A stretch of DNA of 64,000 nt from Pseudomaricurvus sp965656525 (GCA_965656525.1 CBFHKY010000003.1:62001-126000), one strand, 5' to 3'. Positions 16,425-26,274 are shown, counted from the stretch's first letter. Notes: generated from the letters alone by a model not told the origin. Program-made: numbers and translations.

Positions 16425-17669
16425 CTACCGCAACCCCATGGCTTGTTTAACTAGAGCATTTTTTAATAACGGTACACTGTTGACCCCTTTCATCCCCGCG
16501 TTACGTAACCAACGTACGGCAAGATCATCGGCACCAAACAAGCGTTTAAAGCCTTCCATCACCCCCATCATGCTGAGGTTATGTGTCTTACGCGCACGCT
16601 GGTAACGCTTTAAAATAGAGGAATCATGCAAAGGAATGCCTCTGTGACAAGCCCGCAAAATTTCATCCCGCATCGCACAGGCATCCATGAAACCTAAGTT
16701 CACGCCTTGACCCGCTAGCGGGTGAATGGTGTGCGCCGCATCCCCCATAAGAGCAATACCTGGTTGAATATAGCTCACCGCATGCCTCTGCCGCAGCGGG
16801 AAGGAATAGCGGTCAGCCACTTCTGTTACGGCACCCAAACGGTATTCGAAGGCCTGCGATAGAGTTTCGGCAAAGGCCGCGGAGTCGAGTTGTAAAATAT
16901 TGTCGACGTGGTGATCATCTATAGACCACACAATCGAACTGTAGTGATCACAGGGTGCCCCCTCTATGGTGGTGTGGAGCGGCAAGAACGCCAGCGGACC
17001 ACTGGGTAAAAAGCGCTGCCAAGCTGTAGCTTGGTGGGATTTCTCGGTACGCACGGTGGTTACAATTGCGTGATGACCGTAGTTCCACTCCCGCGTAGGC
17101 ATATTCATCAAACGGCGCACGATGGAGTTAGCGCCATCGGCCGCCAGTAGCAATGGCGCGGTCAACACACGGCCGTCTTCTAATACCACCTTTGAATTTT
17201 GAGTGTGTTCATCCCGGGCGATGCTTTGCACTTTCGCCGGCTGCAATAGCGTAATTCCAGAGAAGTTCTCCAGCTGAGCCATCAAAGCCCGAGCGACCAC
17301 ACTGTTTTCAATGATGTGTCCAAGGTTGGCTTGCTGCACATCATTAGCGTGAAAATCAATTTCGCCGGTTCCTTCCGCATCCCACACCACCATGTGCTGA
17401 TACGCACATAAACGCTCTGACTGGATCTGATCCCACGCACCGACACTGTCTAACAGCGATTGCGATGCATGAGTCAGTGCGACCACTCGAGGGTCAAACT
17501 CGACACCCGTGAAATGTGACAGTGGCCCACTCGCCTCGATAACAGCAATTCGGAGGGACTCGCCCCGCGAGTCAGCGGCCAACGCGCAAGCAATGGCACT
17601 GCCCACCATACCGGCACCTACTATCACTACGTCGAACATCAGATGTTGTGTGTCTGCTGAAGCTGTCAT
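16425..17669 (-). CDS. ubiI: UbiH/UbiF/VisC-type FAD hydroxylase, probably UbiI
   Basis: These flavoprotein monooxygenases hydroxylate the ring of ubiquinone precursors. From the ATG at 17669 the protein is 414 aa. An upstream in-frame start would overlap ubiH and adds unrelated residues. Motifs: FAD-binding VVIVGAGMVGSAIACAL, the middle LLAADGANSIVRRL (DG motif), and GIALMGDAAHTIHPLAGQGVNLGFMD (GD motif). It follows ubiH by 10 bases, as in the E. coli ubiH-visC pair, which supports UbiI (C5 hydroxylation) over UbiF. Confidence 0.88.
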   Translation of the reverse strand: MTASADTQHLMFDVVIVGAGMVGSAIACALAADSRGESLRIAVIEASGPLSHFTGVEFDPRVVALTHASQSLLDSVGAWDQIQSERLCAYQHMVVWDAEGTGEIDFHANDVQQANLGHIIENSVVARALMAQLENFSGITLLQPAKVQSIARDEHTQNSKVVLEDGRVLTAPLLLAADGANSIVRRLMNMPTREWNYGHHAIVTTVRTEKSHQATAWQRFLPSGPLAFLPLHTTIEGAPCDHYSSIVWSIDDHHVDNILQLDSAAFAETLSQAFEYRLGAVTEVADRYSFPLRQRHAVSYIQPGIALMGDAAHTIHPLAGQGVNLGFMDACAMRDEILRACHRGIPLHDSSILKRYQRARKTHNLSMMGVMEGFKRLFGADDLAVRWLRNAGMKGVNSVPLLKNALVKQAMGLR

Positions 17670-17679
17670 GTTGTTCTCA

Positions 17680-18966
17680 TCAGAAAGGCAGGTGGAGGGT
17701 TTTACTGGCCGACCCCATGGTCTGTCGGGTAAACCACTGCTTGGCTGGTGGTAACATTTCCAACCCGACAAACCCTAGAGATCGCAGTGCCGCTGCAGAC
17801 AAACGACTGGTTGAAAACCATTTGCTGAGCTGATCGCTCACCAGTACGGTCATGTCTTGGTCTGATTGTTGACTCGCAAGGTATTGCTGCAGTAACGATA
17901 GCGCCCCAACATGGCCGTCGTGCTTGGCTTTGGCCAGCACATTAACCAAAGCCGCACAATCTCGCAGGGCCAAATTAAACCCCTGTCCGGCCACTGGGTG
18001 AAGAAAGTGGGCCGCATTGCCCATAACGACAATCGAAGAACGCACTTGTTCTTGAGCTAGCGTCAGCGCTAGCGGGTAGGCATCGCGCTTGCTCACCGAC
18101 GTAAACACCCCTAAGCGATGGCCAAAACGTTGCTGTAACAGGGCAAGAAACTCTTTATCGCTCATGCCCATAATGGCTTGAGCTTCAGCCTTCGGGTGTG
18201 TCCACACAAGTGCACTGGTTTTACCATCGGACAATTCATGACTGCTGTCAGTTTCGCTACCCGCTAACGGCAGCATCGCCATTGGACCAGCTTCGGTGAA
18301 GCGCTCATAAGCCACATGGTTGTGTGAACGATCCAAACCGATATTGGCCACAATCGCTGTCTGTTCGTAGTCTTCGGTTGTCGCCGTCATACCCAAGGAT
18401 TGACGCAATGGCGATTGCGCCCCGTCAGCAATCACCGCTAGCTGGGTGAACAACTGCAAAGGTTCGCCATTCTCGAGTACGGCACTCAATACTGCACCGC
18501 CTGCGACTGGCTGCAAATTCGTCACCGAAGCCGGTGCCAATACTTGTATATTGCTGTGTGCTTGCAAGTCGCTGAGGAGAACACGCCCTATCCACGCGTT
18601 TGGTACCACATAACCCAGTGCCATCACGCCGACATCAGCGCAGTCAATCAGCGTACCCGATACGTGACCGCGATCGGACACATGTACCTTCTTTATAGCC
18701 GTACCATGCTGTTGTAACGACGACCAAACACCCATTGTCTGCAACAACTGCACACTGCCATGAGCAATGGCCGTAGAGCGATCATCAAAACTTGGCTGAT
18801 AGGTGGGTACAGGGTTCTTGCTGGAGACCTCGGGCATGGGGAAGGTTTCGATAATGGTAATACGTCGCTGTGGTAGGCTCTTCGCCATCATTAAAGCCAA
18901 AGCCACACCTACCATGCCGCCGCCAATAATCGCGACATCCGCTTGCTGTGTTGAAAACTTGGTCAC
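17680..18966 (-). CDS. ubiH: 2-octaprenyl-6-methoxyphenol hydroxylase UbiH
   Basis: UbiH is an FAD monooxygenase of ubiquinone biosynthesis, acting at C1. The 428-aa protein shows VAIIGGGMVGVALALMM for FAD binding, AVIADGAQSPLRQSL, and IVVMGNAAHFLHPVAGQGFNLALRD. In the last motif the usual GDAAH is GNAAH, a change also known in other UbiH proteins. It lies between pepP and ubiI, as in E. coli. Confidence 0.9.
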   Translation of the reverse strand: MTKFSTQQADVAIIGGGMVGVALALMMAKSLPQRRITIIETFPMPEVSSKNPVPTYQPSFDDRSTAIAHGSVQLLQTMGVWSSLQQHGTAIKKVHVSDRGHVSGTLIDCADVGVMALGYVVPNAWIGRVLLSDLQAHSNIQVLAPASVTNLQPVAGGAVLSAVLENGEPLQLFTQLAVIADGAQSPLRQSLGMTATTEDYEQTAIVANIGLDRSHNHVAYERFTEAGPMAMLPLAGSETDSSHELSDGKTSALVWTHPKAEAQAIMGMSDKEFLALLQQRFGHRLGVFTSVSKRDAYPLALTLAQEQVRSSIVVMGNAAHFLHPVAGQGFNLALRDCAALVNVLAKAKHDGHVGALSLLQQYLASQQSDQDMTVLVSDQLSKWFSTSRLSAAALRSLGFVGLEMLPPAKQWFTRQTMGSASKTLHLPF

Positions 18967-19006
18967 CGGACAACCCTCGCAAAGGTTTCAAACGCACCTC
19001 ACGGCG

Positions 19007-20326
19007 CTAGGTGGATTCAGCCATCAAGGCTTCAATATCCGCGGTTGTTTTGGGCACATCCGCCGTCAATACCTCGTAACCCGTCTTGGTAATGAGCACA
19101 TCATCTTCGATACGAATACCAATGCCGCGCCACTTGGCTTCAACCCCGGCGTTATCTGGTGCCACATAAATACCGGGCTCTACTGTCATTACCATACCGG
19201 GCTCCAGCACACGCCACTCGCCGCCCACACGGTAATCACCCACATCGTGTACATCCAGCCCTAACCAGTGACCAATACGATGCATATAAAATTCTTTATA
19301 AGCTTCATCTTTTATCAACTGATCCACTTCGCCACGCAACAGGCCCAGCTCAACTAGACCCGCCGTGATGGTTCGCACAGAAGCTTCGTGGGATTCATTC
19401 CAGTGGCGACCGGGCGCGAGGGTTTCTAAGGCCGCGTATTGTGCTTTTAACGCCAAGTCGTATAAGGCTTTTTGTTCGGGGGAAAAGCGTCCATTCACGG
19501 GAAACGTGCGAGTGATGTCTGCAGCGTAACCGTCCAACTCGCAGCCTGCATCAATCAACACCAAATCGCCATCTTTGAGCACGTCTTGGTTTTCTACATA
19601 ATGCAAGATGCAGCCGTTTTTACCGCCACCCACAATGGAATTATAGGCTGGGAAACGCGCGCCGTTGTAGGCAAAATCGTGCTGAATGACAGCCTCGAGC
19701 TGGTATTCAAACATCCCTGGCTTGCACACCTGCATGGCATGTACATGAGCATCGGCAGAAATTTTACCTGCGCGTTTCATCAGCTTCACTTCTGCGGCAC
19801 TTTTGAACAAACGCATGTCGTGAAGAAAATGATCCAGATCCAACAATTCACCCGGCGGCATGGCACCCGTTCGCACACGGGCACGAATGGTGTTTACCCA
19901 GCTCATAACTTGATGGTCGAATTCAGAGTCTTTGCCCATCGCATAATAGACACGCTCGCGCCCTTCTATGAGCCCTGGCAGAATGTCATCGATATCGTCT
20001 ATGGGAAACGCATCGTCCGCGCCGAACTGTTCACAAGCTCCTTCTGGCCCCGCTCGGTAACCGTTCCAGATTTCTTTTTGCGGATCCCGCTCGCGACAAA
20101 ACAACACATACTCGCCGTGCTCACGGCCGGGAATCAACACCAGCACGGATTCTGGCTCTACAAAGCCAGACAGGTAAAAAAAGTCACTGTCTTGGCGAAA
20201 ATGGAATTCAGTATCACGGGAGCGAGTTTGCTCTTGCGCAGAGGGCACAATCGCGATGCTATTGGGCTCCATCATCGACATCAACTCTTTACGACGACGG
20301 GCAAATTCTTGTTTGGTAATGGTCAT
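19007..20326 (-). CDS. pepP: Xaa-Pro aminopeptidase PepP
   Basis: PepP removes the N-terminal residue before proline and uses two manganese ions. The 439-aa protein has the N-terminal creatinase-like domain (FHFRQDSDFFYLSGF) and a pita-bread catalytic domain. The metal ligands are in VLIDAGCELDGYAADITRTFPVNG (two Asp), HRIGHWLGLDVHD (His), VMTVEPGIYV (Glu) and GIGIRIEDDVLIT (Glu). It is the usual length of the E. coli enzyme (about 441 aa). It follows ygfB and precedes ubiH on the same strand. Confidence 0.95.
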   Translation of the reverse strand: MTITKQEFARRRKELMSMMEPNSIAIVPSAQEQTRSRDTEFHFRQDSDFFYLSGFVEPESVLVLIPGREHGEYVLFCRERDPQKEIWNGYRAGPEGACEQFGADDAFPIDDIDDILPGLIEGRERVYYAMGKDSEFDHQVMSWVNTIRARVRTGAMPPGELLDLDHFLHDMRLFKSAAEVKLMKRAGKISADAHVHAMQVCKPGMFEYQLEAVIQHDFAYNGARFPAYNSIVGGGKNGCILHYVENQDVLKDGDLVLIDAGCELDGYAADITRTFPVNGRFSPEQKALYDLALKAQYAALETLAPGRHWNESHEASVRTITAGLVELGLLRGEVDQLIKDEAYKEFYMHRIGHWLGLDVHDVGDYRVGGEWRVLEPGMVMTVEPGIYVAPDNAGVEAKWRGIGIRIEDDVLITKTGYEVLTADVPKTTADIEALMAEST

Positions 20327-20473
20327 AGAAACTCTACCGACAAAACGCGATAACGTTGCTTGCGTTATCGCTCGTCATTCAGATTACAACAGGTATGTAC
20401 GTTACGTTGAATGTATTGGGCCAACCCAATAAGTCCCCACTAGTAGTTAATAGTGGCTCATCTAGCCAAGGGC

Positions 20474-21085
20474 TTAGTGAAGCTGAGGTTTATCTTGCTT
20501 GACCTCATCAGATGCAGAAAGGTCGCCCTTTTCAGTAAACAACGTTAACACCGCAATGCGCACGTATTCCACAATCTCAATGAAATGCGACTCTGCCTCA
20601 GCGTCGCCTTCATCAGCATCATCGCTGATTTGCACAATGGCCGCCAAATCCCGTAACGCATCAGCCGCCTCTGCCGAAAAAGTGGTGTCGGCACCAAGAC
20701 CTGCGCTGCCAAAGCCGGTCAAAAAGCCGTGACACCATTCCCCCAACGAACGAGCACGAATGTCCAAATCCGCGTTGTCGTCAGGCAGTAAAACATCAAA
20801 ACCCAGCTGGGTGTCTTCCAGCTGTGCCAAAGTCACTGGGTATAGCCGCGCTAGTGCTTGCTGGCCTTTGCCTTCATGGTCGCCTACAACACCCTCTTCT
20901 TCGCTGGTAATCACATCCATAAACACCAGTGCTTCATCCAGCCATTCTTGAGCACTCAAGCGTTGGCCACCGCACAGTTTTCCACACAACATGCCATGCA
21001 ATTCGGACGGACTGTTAAGCGCCCCCAAGGGAACCAACAAGTGATTCATTTCTTCAAAACTGATCAGGGATTCAATTTGGTTCAT
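20474..21085 (-). CDS. ygfB: YgfB/YecA family protein (UPF0149)
   Basis: This 203-aa acidic protein has the UPF0149 features SPSELHGMLCGKLCGG and WCHGFLTGFGSAGL. The ATG at 21085 is chosen over one nine codons earlier because the family begins close to MNQIESLISFEEM. In Pseudomonas, YgfB-type proteins have been tied to gene regulation, but the biochemical role is open. It heads the minus-strand run ygfB-pepP-ubiH-ubiI and is divergent from the TIGR02449-zapA pair. Confidence 0.88.
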   Translation of the reverse strand: MNQIESLISFEEMNHLLVPLGALNSPSELHGMLCGKLCGGQRLSAQEWLDEALVFMDVITSEEEGVVGDHEGKGQQALARLYPVTLAQLEDTQLGFDVLLPDDNADLDIRARSLGEWCHGFLTGFGSAGLGADTTFSAEAADALRDLAAIVQISDDADEGDAEAESHFIEIVEYVRIAVLTLFTEKGDLSASDEVKQDKPQLH

Positions 21086-21291
21086 AACACCACCACTTCT
21101 GTTTGCTGGCATCCTATCAGAAATGCAGGATGAGGTCGTCTGGACTATAATTACATAAGAATTTTCCTTGTGAGAACAAACAACTAGGAAGTAAAAACTC
21201 GATCGGTTCTAGAAAGGTTTGTTCCCCAGTTGACCCCTTATGGCAGGCACAATATAGTAGGTTGGAACTTGACCACAGGCCTCACTGTCCC

Positions 21292-21522
21292 ATGTCTGAC
21301 CAGCTTCTTACAGTACTTGAATCCAAACTGGATCAACTGATCACAGAATGCAGTCGGCTGAGCCGTGAAAACACCACTCTTCAGCAACAGCTTGATGATG
21401 TCAAAAATCAGCAAAATGATTGGCACAACGAGCGCAAGCGCTTAATTGAAAAGAACGAATTGGCCAAGACACGCGTTGAAGCAATGATCACTCGGCTGAA
21501 AAGTCTGGAAGAGCAAAATTAA
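21292..21522 (+). CDS. TIGR02449 family coiled-coil protein (ZapB-like)
   Basis: This is a 76-aa, almost wholly coiled-coil protein with heptads from LTVLESKLDQLITECSRLSRENTTL to the C-terminus. Small proteins of this kind commonly precede zapA in gammaproteobacteria and look like the division protein ZapB. The ATG at 21292 gives the usual length. A role in Z-ring assembly is inferred from position and shape. Confidence 0.82.
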   Translation: MSDQLLTVLESKLDQLITECSRLSRENTTLQQQLDDVKNQQNDWHNERKRLIEKNELAKTRVEAMITRLKSLEEQN

Positions 21523-21557
21523 TCAAGTTATACCCTGTGGGCCTTGAGGATCAATTT

Positions 21558-21848
21558 ATGAGCACCGAAACGGTATTCGTCAAAATACTCGACAAAGAGT
21601 TTCAGGTTGCCTGTCCAGATGGCGAACAAGAAGCCTTGCGGGAAGCCGCCCGCAATCTCGATGTTCGTATGCGCGACATTCGTAAACATGGCAGCGTGAT
21701 AGGCTTGGAACGTATTGCCATTATGGCGGCACTCAACCTTAGCCATGAGTTGCAGCAGGCCAGATCCGAATCTTATTCTCAAACGAGCAATGACGAAGCC
21801 TTAAGTCGGCTGACTGAAAAGTTAGACAAAGCGCTCACTCAGCTCTGA
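21558..21848 (+). CDS. zapA: cell division protein ZapA
   Basis: ZapA binds FtsZ and bundles its filaments. The 96-aa protein has the ZapA fold pattern VKILDKEFQVACPDGEQEAL, RNLDVRMRDIR and LERIAIMAALNLSHEL, followed by a coiled-coil tail. The ATG at 21558 has GAGGA upstream. It sits 35 bases after the TIGR02449 gene and just before the 6S RNA gene, the standard gammaproteobacterial order. Confidence 0.93.
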   Translation: MSTETVFVKILDKEFQVACPDGEQEALREAARNLDVRMRDIRKHGSVIGLERIAIMAALNLSHELQQARSESYSQTSNDEALSRLTEKLDKALTQL

Positions 21849-21918
21849 TCGGTCGGGTTGCTCAAGTTTTTGCCGTTTGTGCCTTATCCCGACTCACCTA
21901 ATGCGCTACAATGGTGCC

Positions 21919-22092
21919 AACCCTGAAGTGTTCGCCAGTCGGCAAGTCCTCGAGCCGATAATCTTTACCTTGGTTGTTCCTCGTCAGTGCTCGTGTGCAG
22001 GTCCGTTTACGGAAAGCCTTAGGCGCTGCAGGAACTTCCTCCTTGAACCTTTCGGTTCAAGGCCAGGTCGACAGCGGCACTTTCGGGGCTCT
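21919..22092 (+). ncRNA. ssrS: 6S RNA
   Basis: 6S RNA mimics an open promoter and traps sigma-70 RNA polymerase in stationary phase. The sequence has the conserved 5' part GAAGTGTTCGCCAGTCGG followed by CGAGCCGATAA. The 3' side (from about CACTTTCGGGG) can pair back with CCCTGAAGTG to close the long hairpin. A -10 box, TACAAT (21907-21912), lies just upstream of the proposed 5' end; the -35 is weak. The position between zapA and ygfA matches the usual locus. The ends are estimates. Confidence 0.9.
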
Positions 22093-22117
22093 TTCTTTTC
22101 CCCATCAGCTCATTACC

Positions 22118-22753
22118 ATGCACAAAGACCGCAAAGCACTGCGCCAACAATTGCGCGCGCAACGCAACTTACTTTCCCTTCAGCAGCAAAAGAAGGCCTC
22201 TTTGCAGCTGTGCCGGCGCATTGCCTATCAACCTGTTTTTTTGCGCAGCCAACATATCGCTTTATACCTGCCAAACGATGGTGAGATTGACCCAACCCCT
22301 TTACTACAAACGGCTTGGAAACTGGGTAAACGGTGCTATTTGCCGGTCGTAGAAAAGAAAAAGGGACAGATGCGCTTTGTGCGCTACCAACCCAACACCC
22401 CCATGCAAAGCAATCGCTTTGGCATACTAGAACCCGATATTGCCCAGCATGGGCGCATCCCACCACAGGCATTGGATTTGGTGTTGATGCCTCTGGTTGG
22501 TTTTGATGAGCAGGGTGGGCGTTTGGGCATGGGGGGAGGATTTTACGATCGCACTTTTGCTTATCGACTCAATTCAACAGCCCACAGCTCACACCAGAAG
22601 CCTTGCCTACTGGGGCTCGCTCATCAGTGCCAGCAGGTTGCCTCATTAGCCACTGCCGAATGGGATGTCCCAGTAAACGCCATTGTCACCGACCACCGGT
22701 TGATCCTAGGCAAAGAACCCCGCATGACACGCAACTTTTTAATAGCGCAATAG
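22118..22753 (+). CDS. ygfA: 5-formyltetrahydrofolate cyclo-ligase YgfA
   Basis: This enzyme converts 5-formyltetrahydrofolate to methenyltetrahydrofolate using ATP. From the ATG at 22118 the protein is 211 aa. It has LRQQLRAQRNLL at the start, IALYLPNDGEIDPTPLL, and the signature GGRLGMGGGFYDRTF. The start lies just beyond the 6S RNA 3' end, so ygfA is likely co-transcribed with ssrS and released by processing, as known in E. coli. Confidence 0.93.
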   Translation: MHKDRKALRQQLRAQRNLLSLQQQKKASLQLCRRIAYQPVFLRSQHIALYLPNDGEIDPTPLLQTAWKLGKRCYLPVVEKKKGQMRFVRYQPNTPMQSNRFGILEPDIAQHGRIPPQALDLVLMPLVGFDEQGGRLGMGGGFYDRTFAYRLNSTAHSSHQKPCLLGLAHQCQQVASLATAEWDVPVNAIVTDHRLILGKEPRMTRNFLIAQ

Positions 22754-22789
22754 AAAGTGCCTAGCATCACGATAAAACAACCACACCCG

Positions 22790-23923
22790 TTAAAGCGATC
22801 TCTCTAAATACATCACGCCTACGACGGGCAAATGATCAGACACATCCAACGCCCCACGGCGACGGATGTAAGACTGCTGTAAGCGCCAACCTTTGCTATA
22901 AAACAGGTAATCGATGGTACGGTCTGGGCCGGTTGCACGAGGATCGTTAGGGAAGAAGGTGTACCATTGCGCCCTCTCCTTCGCCCCGTTACGGGTAAGA
23001 TCTTCCAGCGCAGGAATAGCCCCATAGCGCTGATAAAGCGGTGCCAGCACAGAATGGCTATCGTATTCACCCATATCAACGCGGCGCAAACGCTGTAACT
23101 GCAACCCGCCGTCAGGAGGCAAAACGTTGAGGTCCCCCCCCAATACCCAAGGGGTCGACTGTTCTTCAAGCTGATCTATTAGGCGCTCAACCACGGCCAC
23201 TTGCCGTGACATTAAATCCGAGCCGTGCCCCCAAGCATCAAAATGGGTATTCAGCAGGGTCAGACCACTCTGATTATCTTCGCCTTTCCTATCCACCGTC
23301 TGTAACTGGGTTTCCAATACGGCTCGCTGAAAATAAAAGCGCTCGGTGAGCGGATCGTGCTGCATCACGGGTAAGGCGTGACGTTGCGCCTGAGTGATCT
23401 GGTAGCGTGACAATGTCACCAGCTTCATGCTCACCGGCCCCATCACTTTCGGGTGCAACACAAAGCCCGCCTGCCAATAGTGGGCTTGCGCCGAGCAGGG
23501 GTAGGCTTGAGAGCCCAAGCGCTGCTGCAATTGCTGCAGCTGATCGATATGATGAGTTCGTCCGTCGGCGGCATCATTCACTTCTTGTAGAAACAAAACA
23601 TCTGGGTTTTCGTCGCGGATCAGCTCGGCTACACGATCCAATGTCCACAGCACATGCTCACGGCTGGGTTTCGTGTCGGGGCCACCTTCGGCATCGTAGA
23701 AAAACACATAGTTTTTGCTGGCCATGTACTGCACATTAAAGCTCATGACCTTAAGGGGCTGGGAATCATCCCAAGCAGGAGCGGTGGGTTCGCAGTCCGT
23801 ACCGAGCGGTGCCACTGGGGGATACCAAACCACACTGGACCAAGCCCAACCAAGAAAGAGAGCCATGCAGACAAAGAGCAGTAACAACCCAAGCAGGAAG
23901 CACCGTGTGATGGCATTGTTCAT
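22790..23923 (-). CDS. membrane-anchored endonuclease/exonuclease/phosphatase family protein
   Basis: This 377-aa protein has one N-terminal membrane helix (CFLLGLLLLFVCMALFLGWAW) and then an EEP-fold domain. Active-site motifs are MSFNVQYM, LFLQEVND (metal Glu), LLNTHFDAWG, LGGDLNVLPPD (Asp and Asn) and DVSDHLPVVG (Asp-His). The fold covers nucleases, sphingomyelinases and inositol phosphatases, so the substrate is open. The ATG at 23923 is preferred over a GTG four codons earlier because AGGA overlaps the latter. It converges on ygfA. Confidence 0.82.
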   Translation of the reverse strand: MNNAITRCFLLGLLLLFVCMALFLGWAWSSVVWYPPVAPLGTDCEPTAPAWDDSQPLKVMSFNVQYMASKNYVFFYDAEGGPDTKPSREHVLWTLDRVAELIRDENPDVLFLQEVNDAADGRTHHIDQLQQLQQRLGSQAYPCSAQAHYWQAGFVLHPKVMGPVSMKLVTLSRYQITQAQRHALPVMQHDPLTERFYFQRAVLETQLQTVDRKGEDNQSGLTLLNTHFDAWGHGSDLMSRQVAVVERLIDQLEEQSTPWVLGGDLNVLPPDGGLQLQRLRRVDMGEYDSHSVLAPLYQRYGAIPALEDLTRNGAKERAQWYTFFPNDPRATGPDRTIDYLFYSKGWRLQQSYIRRRGALDVSDHLPVVGVMYLERSL

Positions 23924-24051
23924 AGAAGGGGGCACTTCCTACTCAGTCAATCCACAACTGCCGTGCGCTGATATCAGCCAGCGCGGTTATACAAAAAAAA
24001 TCGATACATACGGCAGCTGCTACAAGTCTAGAAAACGTAAAGAGCGTCTAA

Positions 24052-24531
24052 TCAGAGGGCTTCTAAAATGGTTTCCGCGCTGCTGGCTTCAATTTTACCG
24101 GAATCCACATTCAACAGTTCAACCACACCATCGTTCACGATCATGGCGTAGCGCTGGCTACGCACTGCACCCAGACCAAAACCCGACATATCCATGGTCA
24201 GACCCAAAGCCGTCGCAAGATCACCGTTGCCGTCGGCCAACATAGTAATGTGCTCGGCGTTTTGGTCTTTACTCCAAGCCGACAATACAAACGCATCGTT
24301 GACTGCGGTACAAATAACTTCGTCTACCCCCTTGGCTTTGATCTTATCCACGTTCACTACGTAGCCTGGCAAATGCGTCAAAGTGCAGCCAGGTGTAAAA
24401 GCACCGGGGACCGCAAACATGACCACTTTTTTGCCGCTGAACAACGCATCCGTGGTTACGTCTTCCGGCCCTTCGGATCCCATAACTTTGAGAGTGACTG
24501 AAGGAATTTTTTCACCAATTTGAATACTCAT
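24052..24531 (-). CDS. peroxiredoxin, Prx5 type
   Basis: The 159-aa protein reduces peroxides. The peroxidatic Cys is in VPGAFTPGCTLTHLPGY (about residue 49), and the second Cys, in VDEVICTAVND, matches the conserved non-resolving Cys of this group. The usual reductant is glutathione/glutaredoxin. It stands alone, divergent from pldA with a 210-base shared region. Confidence 0.92.
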   Translation of the reverse strand: MSIQIGEKIPSVTLKVMGSEGPEDVTTDALFSGKKVVMFAVPGAFTPGCTLTHLPGYVVNVDKIKAKGVDEVICTAVNDAFVLSAWSKDQNAEHITMLADGNGDLATALGLTMDMSGFGLGAVRSQRYAMIVNDGVVELLNVDSGKIEASSAETILEAL

Positions 24532-24741
24532 ACCAAGCTCCTATGAAAGTGGTTTAACGCTAACGGTGTCACTATGACAAAAACCGCATCACTTACAGCC
24601 TTGTCATTACGACCTATCGTTGCAATCCAGTCTGCGTGATGCCAACAACCAATTCAAGCCATTGTGGTCCCAAGCATGCAAAATATGCAGCATTGTCACA
24701 GTAATTGAGTAAGATAGCGCTGTGCTCAAGAACGCTCACAG

Positions 24742-25761
24742 ATGAGACCCCCTATGCAACGCATACCACACACTGCCACCTTACGATTCCTTACCGTCGT
24801 CTGCTTGAGCCTTCACGCTACCAGCTTACTGGCTGAGCAAGACTGTAAAAAGATGCTGTCCGATAGCGCTCGATTGGATTGCTATGACACACTTTTTGGG
24901 AGCCCTGAGCTAAAAACGGTAGCCAACAAGCCACTGGTGCCCGAAGCCGATGGAGGATCAGAAGTTCGAAAACGCATTGAGCGGGAAGACTTACTGTTTG
25001 GCCACACTTTTGCGATTTTACCCTACCGTTCTACGTATATCCTGCCTTACACCTATCAGATGAAGCCCAACCAGACTCCTTTTGGCCGCCTCCCTTCAAC
25101 GATCGACGAAGCGCAACAACTCGAACACACTGAAGTGAAGTTTCAAATCAGCCTAAAAGTCCCATTGGTGGAAGACTTTTTCATAAAAGATTCCAAATTG
25201 TGGTTTGGCTACACACAGTTATCGCTCTGGCAAATGTACAACAGCGAAGCTTCCGCACCGTTTCGCGAAACCAATTACGAACCTGAGATTTTTTGGTCCA
25301 TACCCACCGACCGCAACATTCTGGGTGCTAACTTAGAGCAGGTCAGTATCGGCTTTAATCATCAATCGAATGGTCGAGGAGCCCCGTTGTCGCGGAGCTG
25401 GAATCGTATTTATGCAGACTTTACACTAGCGCGAAATAGATGGGCGTTCTCATTCCGACCTTGGTATCGGATCCCAGAAGAAAAAAACGATGACGACAAC
25501 CCCGACATAGAAAATTATCTTGGCTACGGAGACTTAACGGCTGCCTACAAGTGGGATGACTTTATGTTGTCCACGACACTGCGAAATAACCTAGACCGTG
25601 AAGATAACAAAACGTCCGTCAACATGAGCTTGAGCTTCCCATTACCAGGGCGACTTAATGGCTATGTGGAATATGTGAACGGCTATGGTGAGAGCTTGAT
25701 TGATTACAATCATCGCAGCCAACGGATTGGCATTGGTTTTATTTTGAACAATTGGTATTAA
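24742..25761 (+). CDS. pldA: outer membrane phospholipase A (PldA)
   Basis: PldA is a calcium-dependent outer-membrane barrel that cleaves phospholipids and lyso-phospholipids, keeping lipid asymmetry. The 339-aa protein has a signal peptide ending near residue 31 (TSLLAEQ). Catalytic residues are visible: FNHQSNGRGAP with His about 207 and Ser about 209, and SRSWNRIY with Asn about 221. Aromatic-rich strands continue to the C-terminal FILNNWY. A Cys-containing insert (DCKKMLSDSARLDCYDTLF) follows the signal peptide and resembles a small region seen in other secreted proteins. The next gene starts 3 bases later. Confidence 0.92.
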   Translation: MRPPMQRIPHTATLRFLTVVCLSLHATSLLAEQDCKKMLSDSARLDCYDTLFGSPELKTVANKPLVPEADGGSEVRKRIEREDLLFGHTFAILPYRSTYILPYTYQMKPNQTPFGRLPSTIDEAQQLEHTEVKFQISLKVPLVEDFFIKDSKLWFGYTQLSLWQMYNSEASAPFRETNYEPEIFWSIPTDRNILGANLEQVSIGFNHQSNGRGAPLSRSWNRIYADFTLARNRWAFSFRPWYRIPEEKNDDDNPDIENYLGYGDLTAAYKWDDFMLSTTLRNNLDREDNKTSVNMSLSFPLPGRLNGYVEYVNGYGESLIDYNHRSQRIGIGFILNNWY

Positions 25762-25764
25762 ATC

Positions 25765-26274
25765 ATGACCACCGTACTTACCGCAGATGACGTCATAGAC
25801 CAGCTGCAACTTGAAGCTCATGTCGAAGGCGGTTATTACCGCCGCACCTTTGCATCCAAAGCCACATTGAAAACCGACTCTGGCTCAAGACACGCCATGA
25901 GCAGTATTTTTTATCTGCTAACCAAAGACCAACCGCTGGGCTGTTGGCACAAAAACCGCTCAGATATTCTTCATTATCATCAACTGGGTAGCGCCATTCG
26001 TTACCACCTGCTTTACCCAAACGGCGAGCTACACACACTCATTTTAGGGAACAACTTGAAAGCGGGTGAACAATTGCAGTTCCTCGCCCCAGGCGGAGTC
26101 TGGAAAGCCACCGAATTATTACCCCATAGCGATTATGATTTCGGTTTACTCAGCGAGGCCGTGTGCCCTGGTTTTGATTTTGCTGACATGACATTGGGCG
26201 ATAAGACGACGCTCTCCCATGAGTTTCCACAACACAAAGATCTTGTGAACCGCTTCTGTCATCACGGCTCATAG
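25765..26274 (+). CDS. cupin domain protein (DUF985)
   Basis: This 169-aa single-domain cupin has the DUF985 pattern EGGYYRRTF, SSIFYLLTKDQPLGCWHKNRSDILHYHQLG and APGGVWKATEL, ending CPGFDFADMTLG. Metal binding by the His residues is likely, but the reaction is unknown. It starts 3 bases after the pldA stop, so the two genes are probably translated from one mRNA. Confidence 0.85.
   Translation: MTTVLTADDVIDQLQLEAHVEGGYYRRTFASKATLKTDSGSRHAMSSIFYLLTKDQPLGCWHKNRSDILHYHQLGSAIRYHLLYPNGELHTLILGNNLKAGEQLQFLAPGGVWKATELLPHSDYDFGLLSEAVCPGFDFADMTLGDKTTLSHEFPQHKDLVNRFCHHGS

Noticed and set aside
19472..20353. Long open frame on the plus strand opposite pepP
   Set aside because: It is antisense to a clear PepP and resembles no protein.
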